Assembly: GCA_030045175.1 (NCBI GenBank)
Contig: JASIBM010000039.1
Location: forward strand, 1-10,242
Length of the DNA: 10,242 bases
Source: Streptosporangiaceae bacterium
Lineage (GTDB): Bacteria > Actinomycetota > Actinomycetes > Streptosporangiales > Streptosporangiaceae
Direction: 5' to 3'
Shown: positions 1-7,158 of the stretch, piece by piece
Position numbering within the stretch: the first letter of the stretch is position 1
How the letters are laid out: the number at the start of each line of letters is the position of its first letter
Program-made: the position numbers and the translations under genes
The notes under the pieces: model-generated
The model's input: only the letters and a program-made list of their open reading frames with translations
What the model was told of the DNA's origin: nothing
The model's database searches: none

Positions 1-44
1 CGTGGGGTCCTTGCTGTCGCAGGCGCAGCAGCAAGGGCCCCACG
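1..44 (+). terminator. Long hairpin with T-rich tail, probable intrinsic terminator
   Basis: Bases 1-16 pair with bases 29-44 over 16 positions with a single G.T wobble, leaving a 12-base loop at 17-28. The arms are GC-rich, and the stem begins at the first base of the window, so it may extend further left. On the plus strand it is followed by TTGTTGCTT (45-53), a T-rich if imperfect tail, which suits a factor-independent terminator for a gene lying to the left. The minus-strand membrane protein gene ends at 186, so the same hairpin could also stop that transcript about 140 bases past its stop codon. Bases 45-185 hold no convincing gene. The pairing is seen directly; the terminator role is inferred. 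Confidence 0.6.
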
Positions 45-185
45 TTGTTGCTTAGGGCCCGAGGCGGACGCGATCATGCCCAGCTGCCAGGCAGTACCAG
101 GCTCTCTGCCGCGGTGGAACCGACCGGCCAGCGACCTGATGATGCCAGCCTGGGGCGGCAAGGTGATCGTGCGAGCCGCCCAGGG

Positions 186-1709
186 CTAGGCCGGCCGGCC
201 GCATGCCTGGGCCAGCGCGTGGCTTGCCTGGGCCGCCGAGAGGTTGAAGGACGCTCCCGTGTCGCCCGGCAGCCCGGCGCAGATCAGGGATCGCAACCTG
301 GCCGCCTGCGCGGCGTCGAGGTGGCGCATGCCTGCCTCGATCGCGGGCACCGCGTCCGCCCCTAGGCCAGCCAGCTCGCGCATGTCGAGCGCATGGCCTT
401 GCGCGGCCCTGCGCAGGTTGGTCGTGGCCACGATCGACGCCGGGTTCGCGATGCCCCAGGCGGTGATCAGCAGCAACCCGGAGGCGATGAACACCGCCGG
501 GAAGGCATGGCGCGGCATGCCTCGGCGCAAGAGCGCGCATCCCAGGGCTATGAACAATGCGCCGATCCACACCGCGACCGCCAGGCAGGCCAGGCGCAGC
601 ATCGTCAGGCCGTAGGCGGCTTCGTAAAGCTCCAGCCGACGGATGGCGACGACCACGACGACGATGGTGAGCGCCACGGTCAGCGCTCCCAGGCGCTCCA
701 GGTTCTTGCTGGCCCGGCCGGCGAACGCCAGGGCACCGAGCAGCACGAGCAGCGTGATGCCTGCGCACGCGAGTAGCTCGAAGAAGCCGCTGCGCGCGTA
801 CCTGGCGTAGGTCAGGCCGTGCGTGACCAGGATGCGATGGCCCGCGCCTGACAGTGCGACAAGCTGGGCGCCCGCGAACGCCGCGTACAGCGCGCAGAGC
901 CCGGCAAGCACGAACGCGGTCGCCGGGACGCCGATCTTCGGCCCGGACGGCAGTCCGGGTACTGGCCGGGAGGCGCTGGCGGCGCGCGCCAGCCCGGCCA
1001 CGATCCAGGCGCCGGCCGCCAGGAGGAACAGGTGACGCGGGACCGCTGCCGGGGAGAACCAGGAACGGAAGATCGGGTCCGCTGCGGCGAGCAGCGCCGC
1101 GACCACGAGCAGGACCGGCAGGCCCACCAGGACAGCGAGCGTCGCGCTCGCCGCTGGCGCCTTGCCGTCCGCCGTGGCCCTGGCCGGCTTCGCGGCCCGC
1201 CATAGCATCCCAGGGGCGAGGGTCAGGTGGCAGGCCGCGACTCCCGCGCGTGCCCACAAGCCAGGGAAGGTGGTAACAGGCCCCGCGCTGTCTGCGCCCG
1301 CGGACGCTCCGAGCAGGAGCAGGCCGGCCACCGCGACGATGACAGGGATCGTCACCCACGGGCTCGTACGGAAGGTAAGCAGCACCGCAAGCGCTGCCGC
1401 TGCCCCGATGCAGAATCGGCCCGTGCGTCCGTTGACCCGGCCGCTGAGCAGGAGGGTCGCTGCTACCGCGATGATCCAGGCTGTCATCGAGATTGTCGCC
1501 AGGCCACCACGGCCGGCGATATCGAAGAGCACGCCGGCGACGATCATTCCGATCAGCACGCGGCGGTCGGCGGGCGCCCGCACGGGCAGCCTGGGCTCGC
1601 GCGGGGTCTTCGGTGGTGGTGACCAGGCCGGCGGCGGTACTTGTGGCGGCGTGGCCCCGGGTGACTGAGGCTGGGGGCTGCCTGCGGTCGCGGGCGGCTG
1701 CAACTCCAT
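186..1709 (-). CDS. DUF4173-type polytopic membrane protein
   Basis: An integral membrane protein of about 507 residues with unknown biochemical role. It opens with a Pro/Gln/Ser-rich cytoplasmic-looking tail of about 45 residues, followed by many hydrophobic segments (roughly residues 52-66, 75-91, 101-115, 121-135, 192-212, 228-243, 264-290, 310-332, 343-358, 372-395 and 404-421, counted from the upstream ATG at 1715). The family assignment rests on YARSGFFELL (about 306-315), LELYEAAYGLTMLRL (about 361-375) and the NPASIVATTN block near 424-433, which is followed by a soluble tail containing DAVPAI. These motifs match my knowledge of DUF4173 (related to DUF4153). The ATG at 1709 is preferred because GAGAGG lies 6 bases before it, whereas the ATG at 1715 would directly abut that ribosome site. 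It lies 60 bases after the histidine kinase and is probably the third gene of that operon, so it may be a target or accessory of the signalling pair. Confidence 0.82.
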   Translation of the reverse strand: MELQPPATAGSPQPQSPGATPPQVPPPAWSPPPKTPREPRLPVRAPADRRVLIGMIVAGVLFDIAGRGGLATISMTAWIIAVAATLLLSGRVNGRTGRFCIGAAAALAVLLTFRTSPWVTIPVIVAVAGLLLLGASAGADSAGPVTTFPGLWARAGVAACHLTLAPGMLWRAAKPARATADGKAPAASATLAVLVGLPVLLVVAALLAAADPIFRSWFSPAAVPRHLFLLAAGAWIVAGLARAASASRPVPGLPSGPKIGVPATAFVLAGLCALYAAFAGAQLVALSGAGHRILVTHGLTYARYARSGFFELLACAGITLLVLLGALAFAGRASKNLERLGALTVALTIVVVVVAIRRLELYEAAYGLTMLRLACLAVAVWIGALFIALGCALLRRGMPRHAFPAVFIASGLLLITAWGIANPASIVATTNLRRAAQGHALDMRELAGLGADAVPAIEAGMRHLDAAQAARLRSLICAGLPGDTGASFNLSAAQASHALAQACGRPA

Positions 1710-1715
1710 GATCAT

Positions 1716-1721
1716 CCTCTC
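1716..1721 (-). promoter_or_regulatory. Shine-Dalgarno site selecting the ATG at 1709
   Basis: On the minus strand the sequence reads GAGAGG, then six bases, then ATG at 1709. The other in-frame ATG (1715) begins immediately after GAGAGG with no spacer, so it is unlikely to be used. This shortens the membrane protein by two residues. Confidence 0.65.
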
Positions 1722-1775
1722 GGGGGAGGCGTGGCGGTCCGGATGCCTGGCGCGCGGGGGGTGCGGCGTGGCTGG

Positions 1776-2801
1776 TCAGTCTGGAAGATCGAAGACGACG
1801 CGCAGGCCGCCAGGCGCGCGCGGCTCGGCCCAGATAGAGCCGCCGTGCAGCGCGACGATCGATCGTGCGATGGCCAGGCCCAGTCCCGCCCCGCCATCGC
1901 CGCGGCGCCTCGCCGCGTCCGCACGGTGGAATCGGTCGAAGATGCGCTCGAGTTCCTGCGCTGCCACGCCGGGGCCCTCATCGCTGACCTCGATCCGCAG
2001 GCCGCCAGGCACGTTCCTGGCCGTGACCGTGACGTGGCCGCCGGGCGGGCTGTACCGGATGGCGTTGGACAGGACGTTGGTCAGCACCTCGTGAATTCGC
2101 TCCGGGTCGCCGCGCCCGGTGAGCCCGTCGCTAAGCTCGGCGGCGATCCGCACGCCGGCGGCCGCAGGGCCGATCTCCGCGATCGCGTCGTCGACGGCCT
2201 CGGCGACCGTGAAGACCTGCCGGTCGATGCGGATCGTGCCGGACTCGAACTGCGCTAGCTCCAGTAGCTGGTCCACGAGCCTGCCCAGCCGCTCGGTGGC
2301 CCTGAGCATGGTGGCAACGGCGGCACCGTCGAGGTCCTCGACCCCGTCGGCCAGGTTTTCCAGCCGGGCTCGCAACGCCGCGACCGGTGTTCGCAGCTCG
2401 TGGCTGACGTTGGCCACCAGCTCGCGCCGCTGGCGCTCCGCCTCCTCCAGCCTGACTGCCATGGTGTTGAACGACCGGGCGAGGCTTCCCACCTCGTCCC
2501 TGGCGGTGGCGGTCACCCGCTGGCCGTAGTCCCCCCGAGCCATCGCCCTGGTCGCGGTTACCATCTCCCGCAGCGGCAGCACCATCCCGTGCGCGAGCAG
2601 CTGGATGACGACCAGCGACACGACCAGGCCGATGGCGAGGGCGTACCGCGCGTGCAGCCCGAGCCACACCGACGAGTAAATCGCGCCCACGGTCACCGCC
2701 ACGGACCCGACCACGACCAGCCCGAGCTTCACCTTGATCGACCTGACCCAGTCCAGCGGGCGGAGCCGGGAGAATCGGCCGGACACCGACTGGGACGCCA
2801 T
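1776..2801 (-). CDS. Sensor histidine kinase, HAMP-HisKA-HATPase_c
   Basis: A 341-residue membrane-bound sensor kinase of a two-component system. It should autophosphorylate on His and pass the phosphate to the adjacent response regulator. Two hydrophobic segments lie at about 27-48 and 53-73, with only about five residues between them, so there is essentially no extracytoplasmic sensor domain. A HAMP linker follows (about 74-122), then the H-box NVSHELRTPVAAL with His134, the N-box NVLSNAIRYSPPGG (about 242-255), the G1 box DEGPG (274-278), the F-box FDRFHRAD (288-295) and the G2 box GGAGLGLA (303-310). All catalytic boxes are intact. The ATG is 3 bases past the regulator's stop codon and has GAGGG (2809-2813 on this strand) 7 bases upstream, so the two genes are cotranscribed and probably translationally coupled. 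The stimulus is unknown; the tiny loop suggests sensing within the membrane or through a partner, perhaps the downstream membrane protein. Confidence 0.95.
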   Translation of the reverse strand: MASQSVSGRFSRLRPLDWVRSIKVKLGLVVVGSVAVTVGAIYSSVWLGLHARYALAIGLVVSLVVIQLLAHGMVLPLREMVTATRAMARGDYGQRVTATARDEVGSLARSFNTMAVRLEEAERQRRELVANVSHELRTPVAALRARLENLADGVEDLDGAAVATMLRATERLGRLVDQLLELAQFESGTIRIDRQVFTVAEAVDDAIAEIGPAAAGVRIAAELSDGLTGRGDPERIHEVLTNVLSNAIRYSPPGGHVTVTARNVPGGLRIEVSDEGPGVAAQELERIFDRFHRADAARRRGDGGAGLGLAIARSIVALHGGSIWAEPRAPGGLRVVFDLPD

Positions 2802-2804
2802 GGC

Positions 2805-3482
2805 TCAGCCCTCGCTTCCGTCGGCGCCGGCGTACCCGATGCCGTGCACGGTCCTTATCACCTCGGCGCCGACCTTGCGGCGTACCGCTCGCACGTGGGA
2901 GTCGACCGTGCGCGGGCCTGAGCCGTCCCGGTACCCCCAGACCTCGGCAAGCAGCTCACCACGGGTCCTGACCACTCCGGGATCGGCTAGCAGGAACGCC
3001 AGCAGGTCGAACTCGGTCGCGGTCAGCGCCACCAGGCGCCCGTCAACCCACGCCCGCCGCCGCGGGACATCGACCGCGACGCCACCGGCCCGCAGCACTC
3101 TCTCCGGCTGCCCGGCGAGCCGTTCCGACCGTCGCAGCAGCGCACGGACCCGCGCCGCGAGCTCGCGCATGCTGAACGGCTTGCACAAGTAGTCATCGGC
3201 GCCGACCTCCAGCCCCACCACGCGGTCGGTCTCCGACCCCCGCGCCGTGAGCATGATCACCGGCACCGGGCGGTCCCGCTGGATCCGGCGGCACACCTCC
3301 AGCCCGTCGAAGCCAGGCAACATGACATCGAGCACAACCGCGTCCGGGCGCCACGACGCGACCAGGCCAACGGCGCCCGGACCGTCCCCGCTGACCTGCA
3401 CCTCGTGTCCGTCGCTTCGCAGCCTCGCCGCTATAGCCACAGCGAGCTCGGCCTCATCCTCCACCACCACGATCCTGGCCAC
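2805..3482 (-). CDS. OmpR/PhoB-family response regulator
   Basis: A 225-residue cytoplasmic DNA-binding regulator, partner of the histidine kinase encoded directly downstream. The receiver domain (about 2-118) has the acidic pair E8/D9, the phosphoacceptor D52 in VLDVMLPGFDG, the switch Thr79 in MLTA and Lys101 in CKP. A winged-helix output domain follows (about 125-220), with LTATEFDLLAFL and the recognition-helix segment TVDSHVRAVRRKVG, ending in the HGIGY wing. Length and layout are normal for the family. Translation starts at GTG: an in-frame TAA ends 9 bases before it, so no upstream start is possible, and no Shine-Dalgarno sequence is visible. A TAATGT box lies 6 bases before the GTG, consistent with a leaderless mRNA. 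The gene diverges from purD. It resembles the MprA/TcrX type of actinobacterial regulators in general form, but I cannot name an ortholog. Confidence 0.95.
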   Translation of the reverse strand: MARIVVVEDEAELAVAIAARLRSDGHEVQVSGDGPGAVGLVASWRPDAVVLDVMLPGFDGLEVCRRIQRDRPVPVIMLTARGSETDRVVGLEVGADDYLCKPFSMRELAARVRALLRRSERLAGQPERVLRAGGVAVDVPRRRAWVDGRLVALTATEFDLLAFLLADPGVVRTRGELLAEVWGYRDGSGPRTVDSHVRAVRRKVGAEVIRTVHGIGYAGADGSEG

Positions 3483-3651
3483 GCGCCGACATTAGCGGTG
3501 AGGATGTGCAGCTTTCGATACCACTTCTGTGAAAATTCCGTGCAAGCGGCCATTACCCCGCGCCCCGCATTCGTCCGGCTTCCGCGATGGCTGGTGCGGG
3601 GGAACGTTAAGCTGCGACGGGGCGGTGCGCATCCCCGGTGAGGGTTGGTCG
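3483..3651. promoter_or_regulatory. Divergent intergenic region between the two-component operon and purD
   Basis: This 169-base gap must hold the promoters of two opposing transcription units. Its left part (about 3511-3548) is notably A/T-richer than the surroundings. For purD, TAAGCT at 3608-3613 fits a TANNNT -10 box and would give a leader of roughly 30 bases, but no good -35 precedes it. I found no riboswitch-like conserved core (for example of the ZTP or purine type) and no clear operator repeat. Confidence 0.4.
3489..3494 (-). promoter_or_regulatory. Candidate -10 box for a leaderless response-regulator mRNA
   Basis: Read on the minus strand, TAATGT fits the TANNNT -10 consensus and is followed by six bases (CGGCGC) and then the GTG start at 3482. 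A start site about 7 bases after the -10 would coincide with the start codon, so no leader would be made. No convincing -35 is present at 17-18 bases spacing, which is common for actinobacterial promoters. An alternative pair further upstream (TTGCAC with TATCGA, 19 bases apart) is weaker. Confidence 0.4.
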
Positions 3652-4920
3652 ATGCGGATTCTGGTAGTCGGCGGGGGCGGGCGTGAGCACGCCCTGACCT
3701 GGATGTGCGCGCGATCCGGCCGCGCTGACGTGCTTTTCGCCGCTCCGGGCAACGCGGGGATCGCTGAGCACGCCACCATCTGGGACATCGCGGCGACCGA
3801 TGCCCAGGCACTCGCGCGCGCCGTGCGCAAGCACCAGATCGACCTCGTCATCATTGGCCCCGACGCCGCGCTGGAGGCCGGCGTTGCCGATGCCTGCGCC
3901 GCAGCGGGCGCGCTGGTGTTCGGGCCTACCCGCGCTGCGGCGCGCATAGAAAGCTCCAAGTCCTTCGCCAAGCAGCTGATGGATGACGCCCGGATTCCGA
4001 CGGCGCGCTGGGTTGCCGGTACCTCGGCGGACCGTCAGTCGCTGCTGGATTTTGCCCGGGCGCGCCAGGGCAAGGTCGCGGTGAAGGCCGACGGCCTGGC
4101 CCTGGGCAAGGGCGTGACGGTCTGCCAGTCCGTGAGCGCTGCCGAGAACGCCCTGGCCTCCTGCTTTGACGATCACAGGCACGGGCCGGCCGGCGACGTC
4201 GTGATCGTGGAAGAGCTGCTCACCGGCCGCGAGCTGTCAGCCTTCGCGATCTGCGACGGAGCACATGCCCGCCTGCTTCCGCTGGCGCGAGACTACAAGC
4301 GCGCGTTTGACGGCGATCAGGGCCCTAACACCGGCGGCATGGGCTCGTACTGCCCGCCGATGGGCGTGGCCGCCGACGCGCTGATCGACTCGGTGACCGC
4401 TGACATCATCACGCCGTGCCTGACGGCGCTGCGTGAGCGAGGAACGCCGTTCCGCGGGTGCCTGTACGCAGGCCTCATGCTTACCGCCGCTGGCCCGCGC
4501 GTACTCGAGTTCAATGCGCGGTTCGGTGATCCGGAGGCTCAGGTGCTGATGCCCTTGATCGAGTCCTCGCAGCTTTTCGATCTGGTCATCGCGGCGGCGC
4601 GCGGTGAGCTGGAAGCCGACGGGCGGGTAACCGCCTGCGCGGCCGGCGTGACGGTGGTGGCGGCTTGCCGTGACTACCCGGCATCGGCCACCTACGGGGC
4701 GGAGATTGACCTGCCGTCCGAGCTGCCGGAGTCAGCGGTCATCTTTCAGGCCGGCACTACACGTGACGGCGATGGCACGCTGCGCACGTCCGGTGGCCGG
4801 GTCCTGGCGGTCAGCGCCACCGGGGCCGACCTGGCAGCGGCCCGGTCATCGGCGTACGACATCATCGCGCGGGTGCGCTTTGATGGCATGCGATACAGGC
4901 ACGACATTGCCGCGCCATAG
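3652..4920 (+). CDS. purD: Phosphoribosylamine-glycine ligase (GAR synthetase)
   Basis: PurD joins glycine to 5-phosphoribosylamine using ATP to give GAR, the second step of de novo purine synthesis, in the cytosol. The protein has 422 residues, the usual length. The order of motifs is canonical: the N-terminal loop GGGGREHAL (7-15), GPDAAL (69-74, where many homologues have GPE), SSKSFAKQLM (101-110) leading into the ATP-grasp fold, VKADGLALGKGV (144-155), DYKRAFDGDQGPNTGGMGSY (214-233), and the GARS signature RFGDPEAQ (290-297). The ATG at 3652 is chosen because MRILVVGGGG is the normal N-terminus and GGTGAGGG (3637-3644) stands 7 bases before it; the 41 codons open upstream carry no family similarity. 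The end of the gene overlaps the start of purK, so purD-purK-purM form an operon with coupled translation. The E-to-D change in GPE is conservative and not evidence of lost activity. Confidence 0.96.
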   Translation: MRILVVGGGGREHALTWMCARSGRADVLFAAPGNAGIAEHATIWDIAATDAQALARAVRKHQIDLVIIGPDAALEAGVADACAAAGALVFGPTRAAARIESSKSFAKQLMDDARIPTARWVAGTSADRQSLLDFARARQGKVAVKADGLALGKGVTVCQSVSAAENALASCFDDHRHGPAGDVVIVEELLTGRELSAFAICDGAHARLLPLARDYKRAFDGDQGPNTGGMGSYCPPMGVAADALIDSVTADIITPCLTALRERGTPFRGCLYAGLMLTAAGPRVLEFNARFGDPEAQVLMPLIESSQLFDLVIAAARGELEADGRVTACAAGVTVVAACRDYPASATYGAEIDLPSELPESAVIFQAGTTRDGDGTLRTSGGRVLAVSATGADLAAARSSAYDIIARVRFDGMRYRHDIAAP

Positions 4921-6019
4921 CCCTCGGATAGGGATCCTCGGTGCCGGCCAGCTCGGCCTGATGCTGGCTCAGGCAGCACGCAACCTCGATGTCGCCTGCC
5001 GCTTCTACGCCGACAGCAGCGACGTGCCCGGCGCCACGATGGGCACGGTGATCAGCGGCTCGCTTGACGACGACGCCCAGCTCGCTCGTTTCGCCGACGG
5101 ACTCGACGTGGTGACGTACGAATGGGAGAACGTCCCGGTTTCAGCCGCTCGCCGAATCGAGGAATTCACCCCGGTCCTGCCGCCCGTGCGGGCACTTGAG
5201 GCAGCCGCCGACCGCCTGGCAGAGAAGAGATTCTTCGCGGGACTTGGCGTGCCAGCCGCGCGGTTCGCTCCCGTGGACAGCCGGGAGGCACTGGACGACG
5301 CCGTAGCAGCCATCGGATTCCCCGCGGTCTTGAAAACGCGAAGGCTCGGCTATGACGGCAAGGGACAGGCGGTGCTGCGTCAGCAGGCGGACCTGGACGC
5401 CGCCTGGGATGCCGTCGGCGGCTCTCCGCTACTCCTGGAAGAATGGGTGAGCTTCGATCGCGAGCTGTCGGTCATCGGGGTGCGCGGGCGCGACGGGAGC
5501 ATCACCTGCTACCCGCCGATCGAGAACCAGCATCACGCCGGGATCCTCCGCGTCTCCACGGCGCCCGCGCCAGGACTGACAGCCGAGATCATGGCCGCCG
5601 CCGCGCGCTGCGTGACGCGCGCGCTCACGGCGCTCGACTACGTCGGGGTGCTGGCCGTCGAACTGTTCGACGTCGGCGGCAGGCTCCTGGTCAACGAGAT
5701 GGCGCCCCGGGTGCACAACTCCGGGCACCTCACCATCGAGGGGGCGGTCACCAGCCAGTTCGAGAACCACGTGCGCGCCATACTCGGGCTGCCGCTTGGT
5801 GATGCCGGCGTCCGCGGCTTCGCCTGCATGGTGAACATCATCGGCGACCTTCCGCCGGTCAGCGAGGTGCTGGCCATACCGGGAGCGCACCTGCATCTGT
5901 ACGGCAAGTCGCCACGGCCTGGTCGCAAGCTAGGGCACGTCACGGTGTGCGCCGACACCCTGGCGCAGGCGCACCAGCTACGCGGGCGGGTCGAGGCAAT
6001 CGCGGGTGAACCGGCATGA
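4883..6019 (+). CDS. purK: N5-carboxyaminoimidazole ribonucleotide synthase
   Basis: PurK uses ATP and bicarbonate to carboxylate AIR to N5-CAIR, which PurE then rearranges to CAIR. The ATP-grasp protein shows the N-terminal GAGQLGLMLAQAA, KTRRLGYDGKGQ in the ATP-binding region, then NEMAPRVHNSGHLTIEGA and SQFENH, both strongly conserved in PurK. The length is 378 residues from ATG 4883, or 370 from the TTG at 4907, which would start PRHSPRIGILGAG, closer to the usual short N-terminus. Neither has a strong Shine-Dalgarno sequence, and the gene overlaps purD by 38 or 14 bases, so translation is probably coupled. The 3' end overlaps purM through ATGA. Presence of PurK with a class I type PurE indicates the two-step bacterial route to CAIR rather than direct AIR carboxylation. 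The function is secure; the exact start is not. Confidence 0.94.
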   Translation: MACDTGTTLPRHSPRIGILGAGQLGLMLAQAARNLDVACRFYADSSDVPGATMGTVISGSLDDDAQLARFADGLDVVTYEWENVPVSAARRIEEFTPVLPPVRALEAAADRLAEKRFFAGLGVPAARFAPVDSREALDDAVAAIGFPAVLKTRRLGYDGKGQAVLRQQADLDAAWDAVGGSPLLLEEWVSFDRELSVIGVRGRDGSITCYPPIENQHHAGILRVSTAPAPGLTAEIMAAAARCVTRALTALDYVGVLAVELFDVGGRLLVNEMAPRVHNSGHLTIEGAVTSQFENHVRAILGLPLGDAGVRGFACMVNIIGDLPPVSEVLAIPGAHLHLYGKSPRPGRKLGHVTVCADTLAQAHQLRGRVEAIAGEPA

Positions 6020-7119
6020 ACGAGCCCAGGTACGCGTCAGCGGGGGTGAGCTACGAGCTGCTTGACGCGGCCAAGAAGCTGGCCGCGGCGCAGGCACTTG
6101 AAACCACGGGCCTGCTGAGACGTCGCGGCGGATCGGGGATCGACGCCTCGCGCGGAGAGCCGGCGTTCGTCTTCGAGCTCGGCGACCGGGCTCTCGCGCT
6201 CGTCCTGGAGTGCCTGGGCACGAAGTCGGTCATCGCGCGGCAATACCTGGACGCCGGAGGACCTGATCGCTTCGAGAACATCGGGTACGACGCGGTCGCC
6301 GCCATCGTCAACGACCTGTGCTGCGTCGGCGCCCTGCCCCTGGTGGTCAACGCCTATTTCGCCACGGGCTCGAGCGGCTGGCAGCACGATCCGAGCGGCC
6401 GGTACTCGTCCCTGGTCACCGGCTGGCGCCGGGCCTGCGAGGCAGCCGGGGCCGCCTGGGGCGGCGGGGAGACCTCGAGCCTGCGCGGCATCGTGTTTCC
6501 CGACGAGATCGACATCGCCGGGGCGGCTGTGGGCGAGGTCCCTCCTGGCCGCGCGCCCATCCTCGGCCAGGACCTGGCTCCCGGCGACGAGATCGTCCTG
6601 ATATCGAGCGCCGGGCTGCACGCCAACGGGGCATCGCTGGCCCGTGCCCTAGCTGCTGAGCTGCCCGATGGCTACCTCACCAGGCTGCCGGGCGGGCGCC
6701 AGTACGGGGACGCGCTACTCGACCCCACGGTCATCTACGTCCCGCTGGCCGAGCTACTGCTTGAGCGGGGGGTCCCTGTGACCTATCTCAGCCACATCAC
6801 CGGGCACGGCCTGCGCAAGGTAATGCGGGCGAAGAGAGAGCTGACCTACCGGATTCACAGCCTGCCGCCGGTACCCGAGGTGCTGGCGTTCATGGTGGAG
6901 CGCACCGGCATGAGTCCTCATGAGGCATACGGGACCTTCAACATGGGCGCCGGCTTCGCGGTGTTCTGCGGCGCAGGAGGCGGACGGCAGGTCATCGATG
7001 CGGCCAGCGAGGCCGGCCTGACCGCGATCATCGCCGGATCTGTCGAGGCAGGTGCGCGTCGCGTGATCATCGAGCCGCTCGCGATCACGTACGAGACCGA
7101 CGAGCTGCAGCTCTCGTAG
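6016..7119 (+). CDS. purM: Divergent AIR synthetase (phosphoribosylformylglycinamidine cyclo-ligase)
   Basis: This 367-residue protein belongs to the PurM/AIR-synthase ATPase superfamily and probably converts FGAM to AIR with ATP. PurM-like blocks appear in the right order: an N-terminal SAGVSYELLDA (compare the family's YKDAGVD), IGYDAVA (89-95), VNDL (98-101), YFATG (114-118), GGETSSL (149-155), SSAGLHANG (197-205), LLDPTVIY (234-241), HITGHG (260-265) and TFNMGAG (307-313). Several are altered: the usual DGVGTK is ECLGTK (65-70), and the glycine-rich N-terminal stretch is replaced by TGLLRRRGGSGID. The ATG overlaps the purK stop (ATGA), and the gene sits in a run of purine genes, which supports the AIR synthetase role. 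No canonical PurM is seen in the window. A related function on a modified substrate cannot be excluded from sequence alone. Confidence 0.82.
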   Translation: MNEPRYASAGVSYELLDAAKKLAAAQALETTGLLRRRGGSGIDASRGEPAFVFELGDRALALVLECLGTKSVIARQYLDAGGPDRFENIGYDAVAAIVNDLCCVGALPLVVNAYFATGSSGWQHDPSGRYSSLVTGWRRACEAAGAAWGGGETSSLRGIVFPDEIDIAGAAVGEVPPGRAPILGQDLAPGDEIVLISSAGLHANGASLARALAAELPDGYLTRLPGGRQYGDALLDPTVIYVPLAELLLERGVPVTYLSHITGHGLRKVMRAKRELTYRIHSLPPVPEVLAFMVERTGMSPHEAYGTFNMGAGFAVFCGAGGGRQVIDAASEAGLTAIIAGSVEAGARRVIIEPLAITYETDELQLS

Positions 7120-7136
7120 CTGAGCCGATGATCGCC

Positions 7137-7158
7137 AGGCGCCAGCCGCCGGGTGCCT
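7137..7158. terminator. Weak hairpin between convergent purM and purE
   Basis: AGGCGCC (7137-7143) can pair with GGTGCCT (7152-7158), with one G.T wobble and an 8-base loop, in the 37-base gap between the converging purM and purE genes and touching the purE stop codon. There is no T-tract on either side, so it would have to work as a U-less terminator of the kind proposed for high-GC bacteria. The evidence is only position and pairing. Confidence 0.25.

Noticed and set aside
640..672. Short GAC/ACG repeat-like run
   Set aside because: It is coding sequence for a run of valines in a transmembrane helix of the DUF4173 protein, not an independent repeat.
52..1359. Long minus-strand open frame of 435 codons overlapping the DUF4173 gene
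   Set aside because: It lies on the same strand in another frame, is rich in Arg/Gly/Pro without any domain, and the competing frame has clear membrane segments and family motifs. It is a high-GC shadow.
3529..3651. Possible 41-residue N-terminal extension of PurD
   Set aside because: The extension is low-complexity and precedes the canonical MRILVVGGGG start, which has its own Shine-Dalgarno sequence.
3483..3651. Riboswitch (ZTP or purine type) upstream of purD
   Set aside because: I found no conserved core or convincing set of paired elements; only short GC-rich stems such as GGGG with CCCC near 3619-3636.
4670..4882. Upstream extension of the purK frame within purD
   Set aside because: It is Arg/Ser-rich antifunctional-looking sequence in the alternate frame of purD; PurK similarity begins only near 4907.
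7102..7113. Perfect 12-base palindrome GAGCTGCAGCTC at the end of purM
   Set aside because: It lies in the coding sequence for the last residues of PurM, leaves no loop for a hairpin, and has no partner copy; chance in GC-rich DNA is the simplest explanation.
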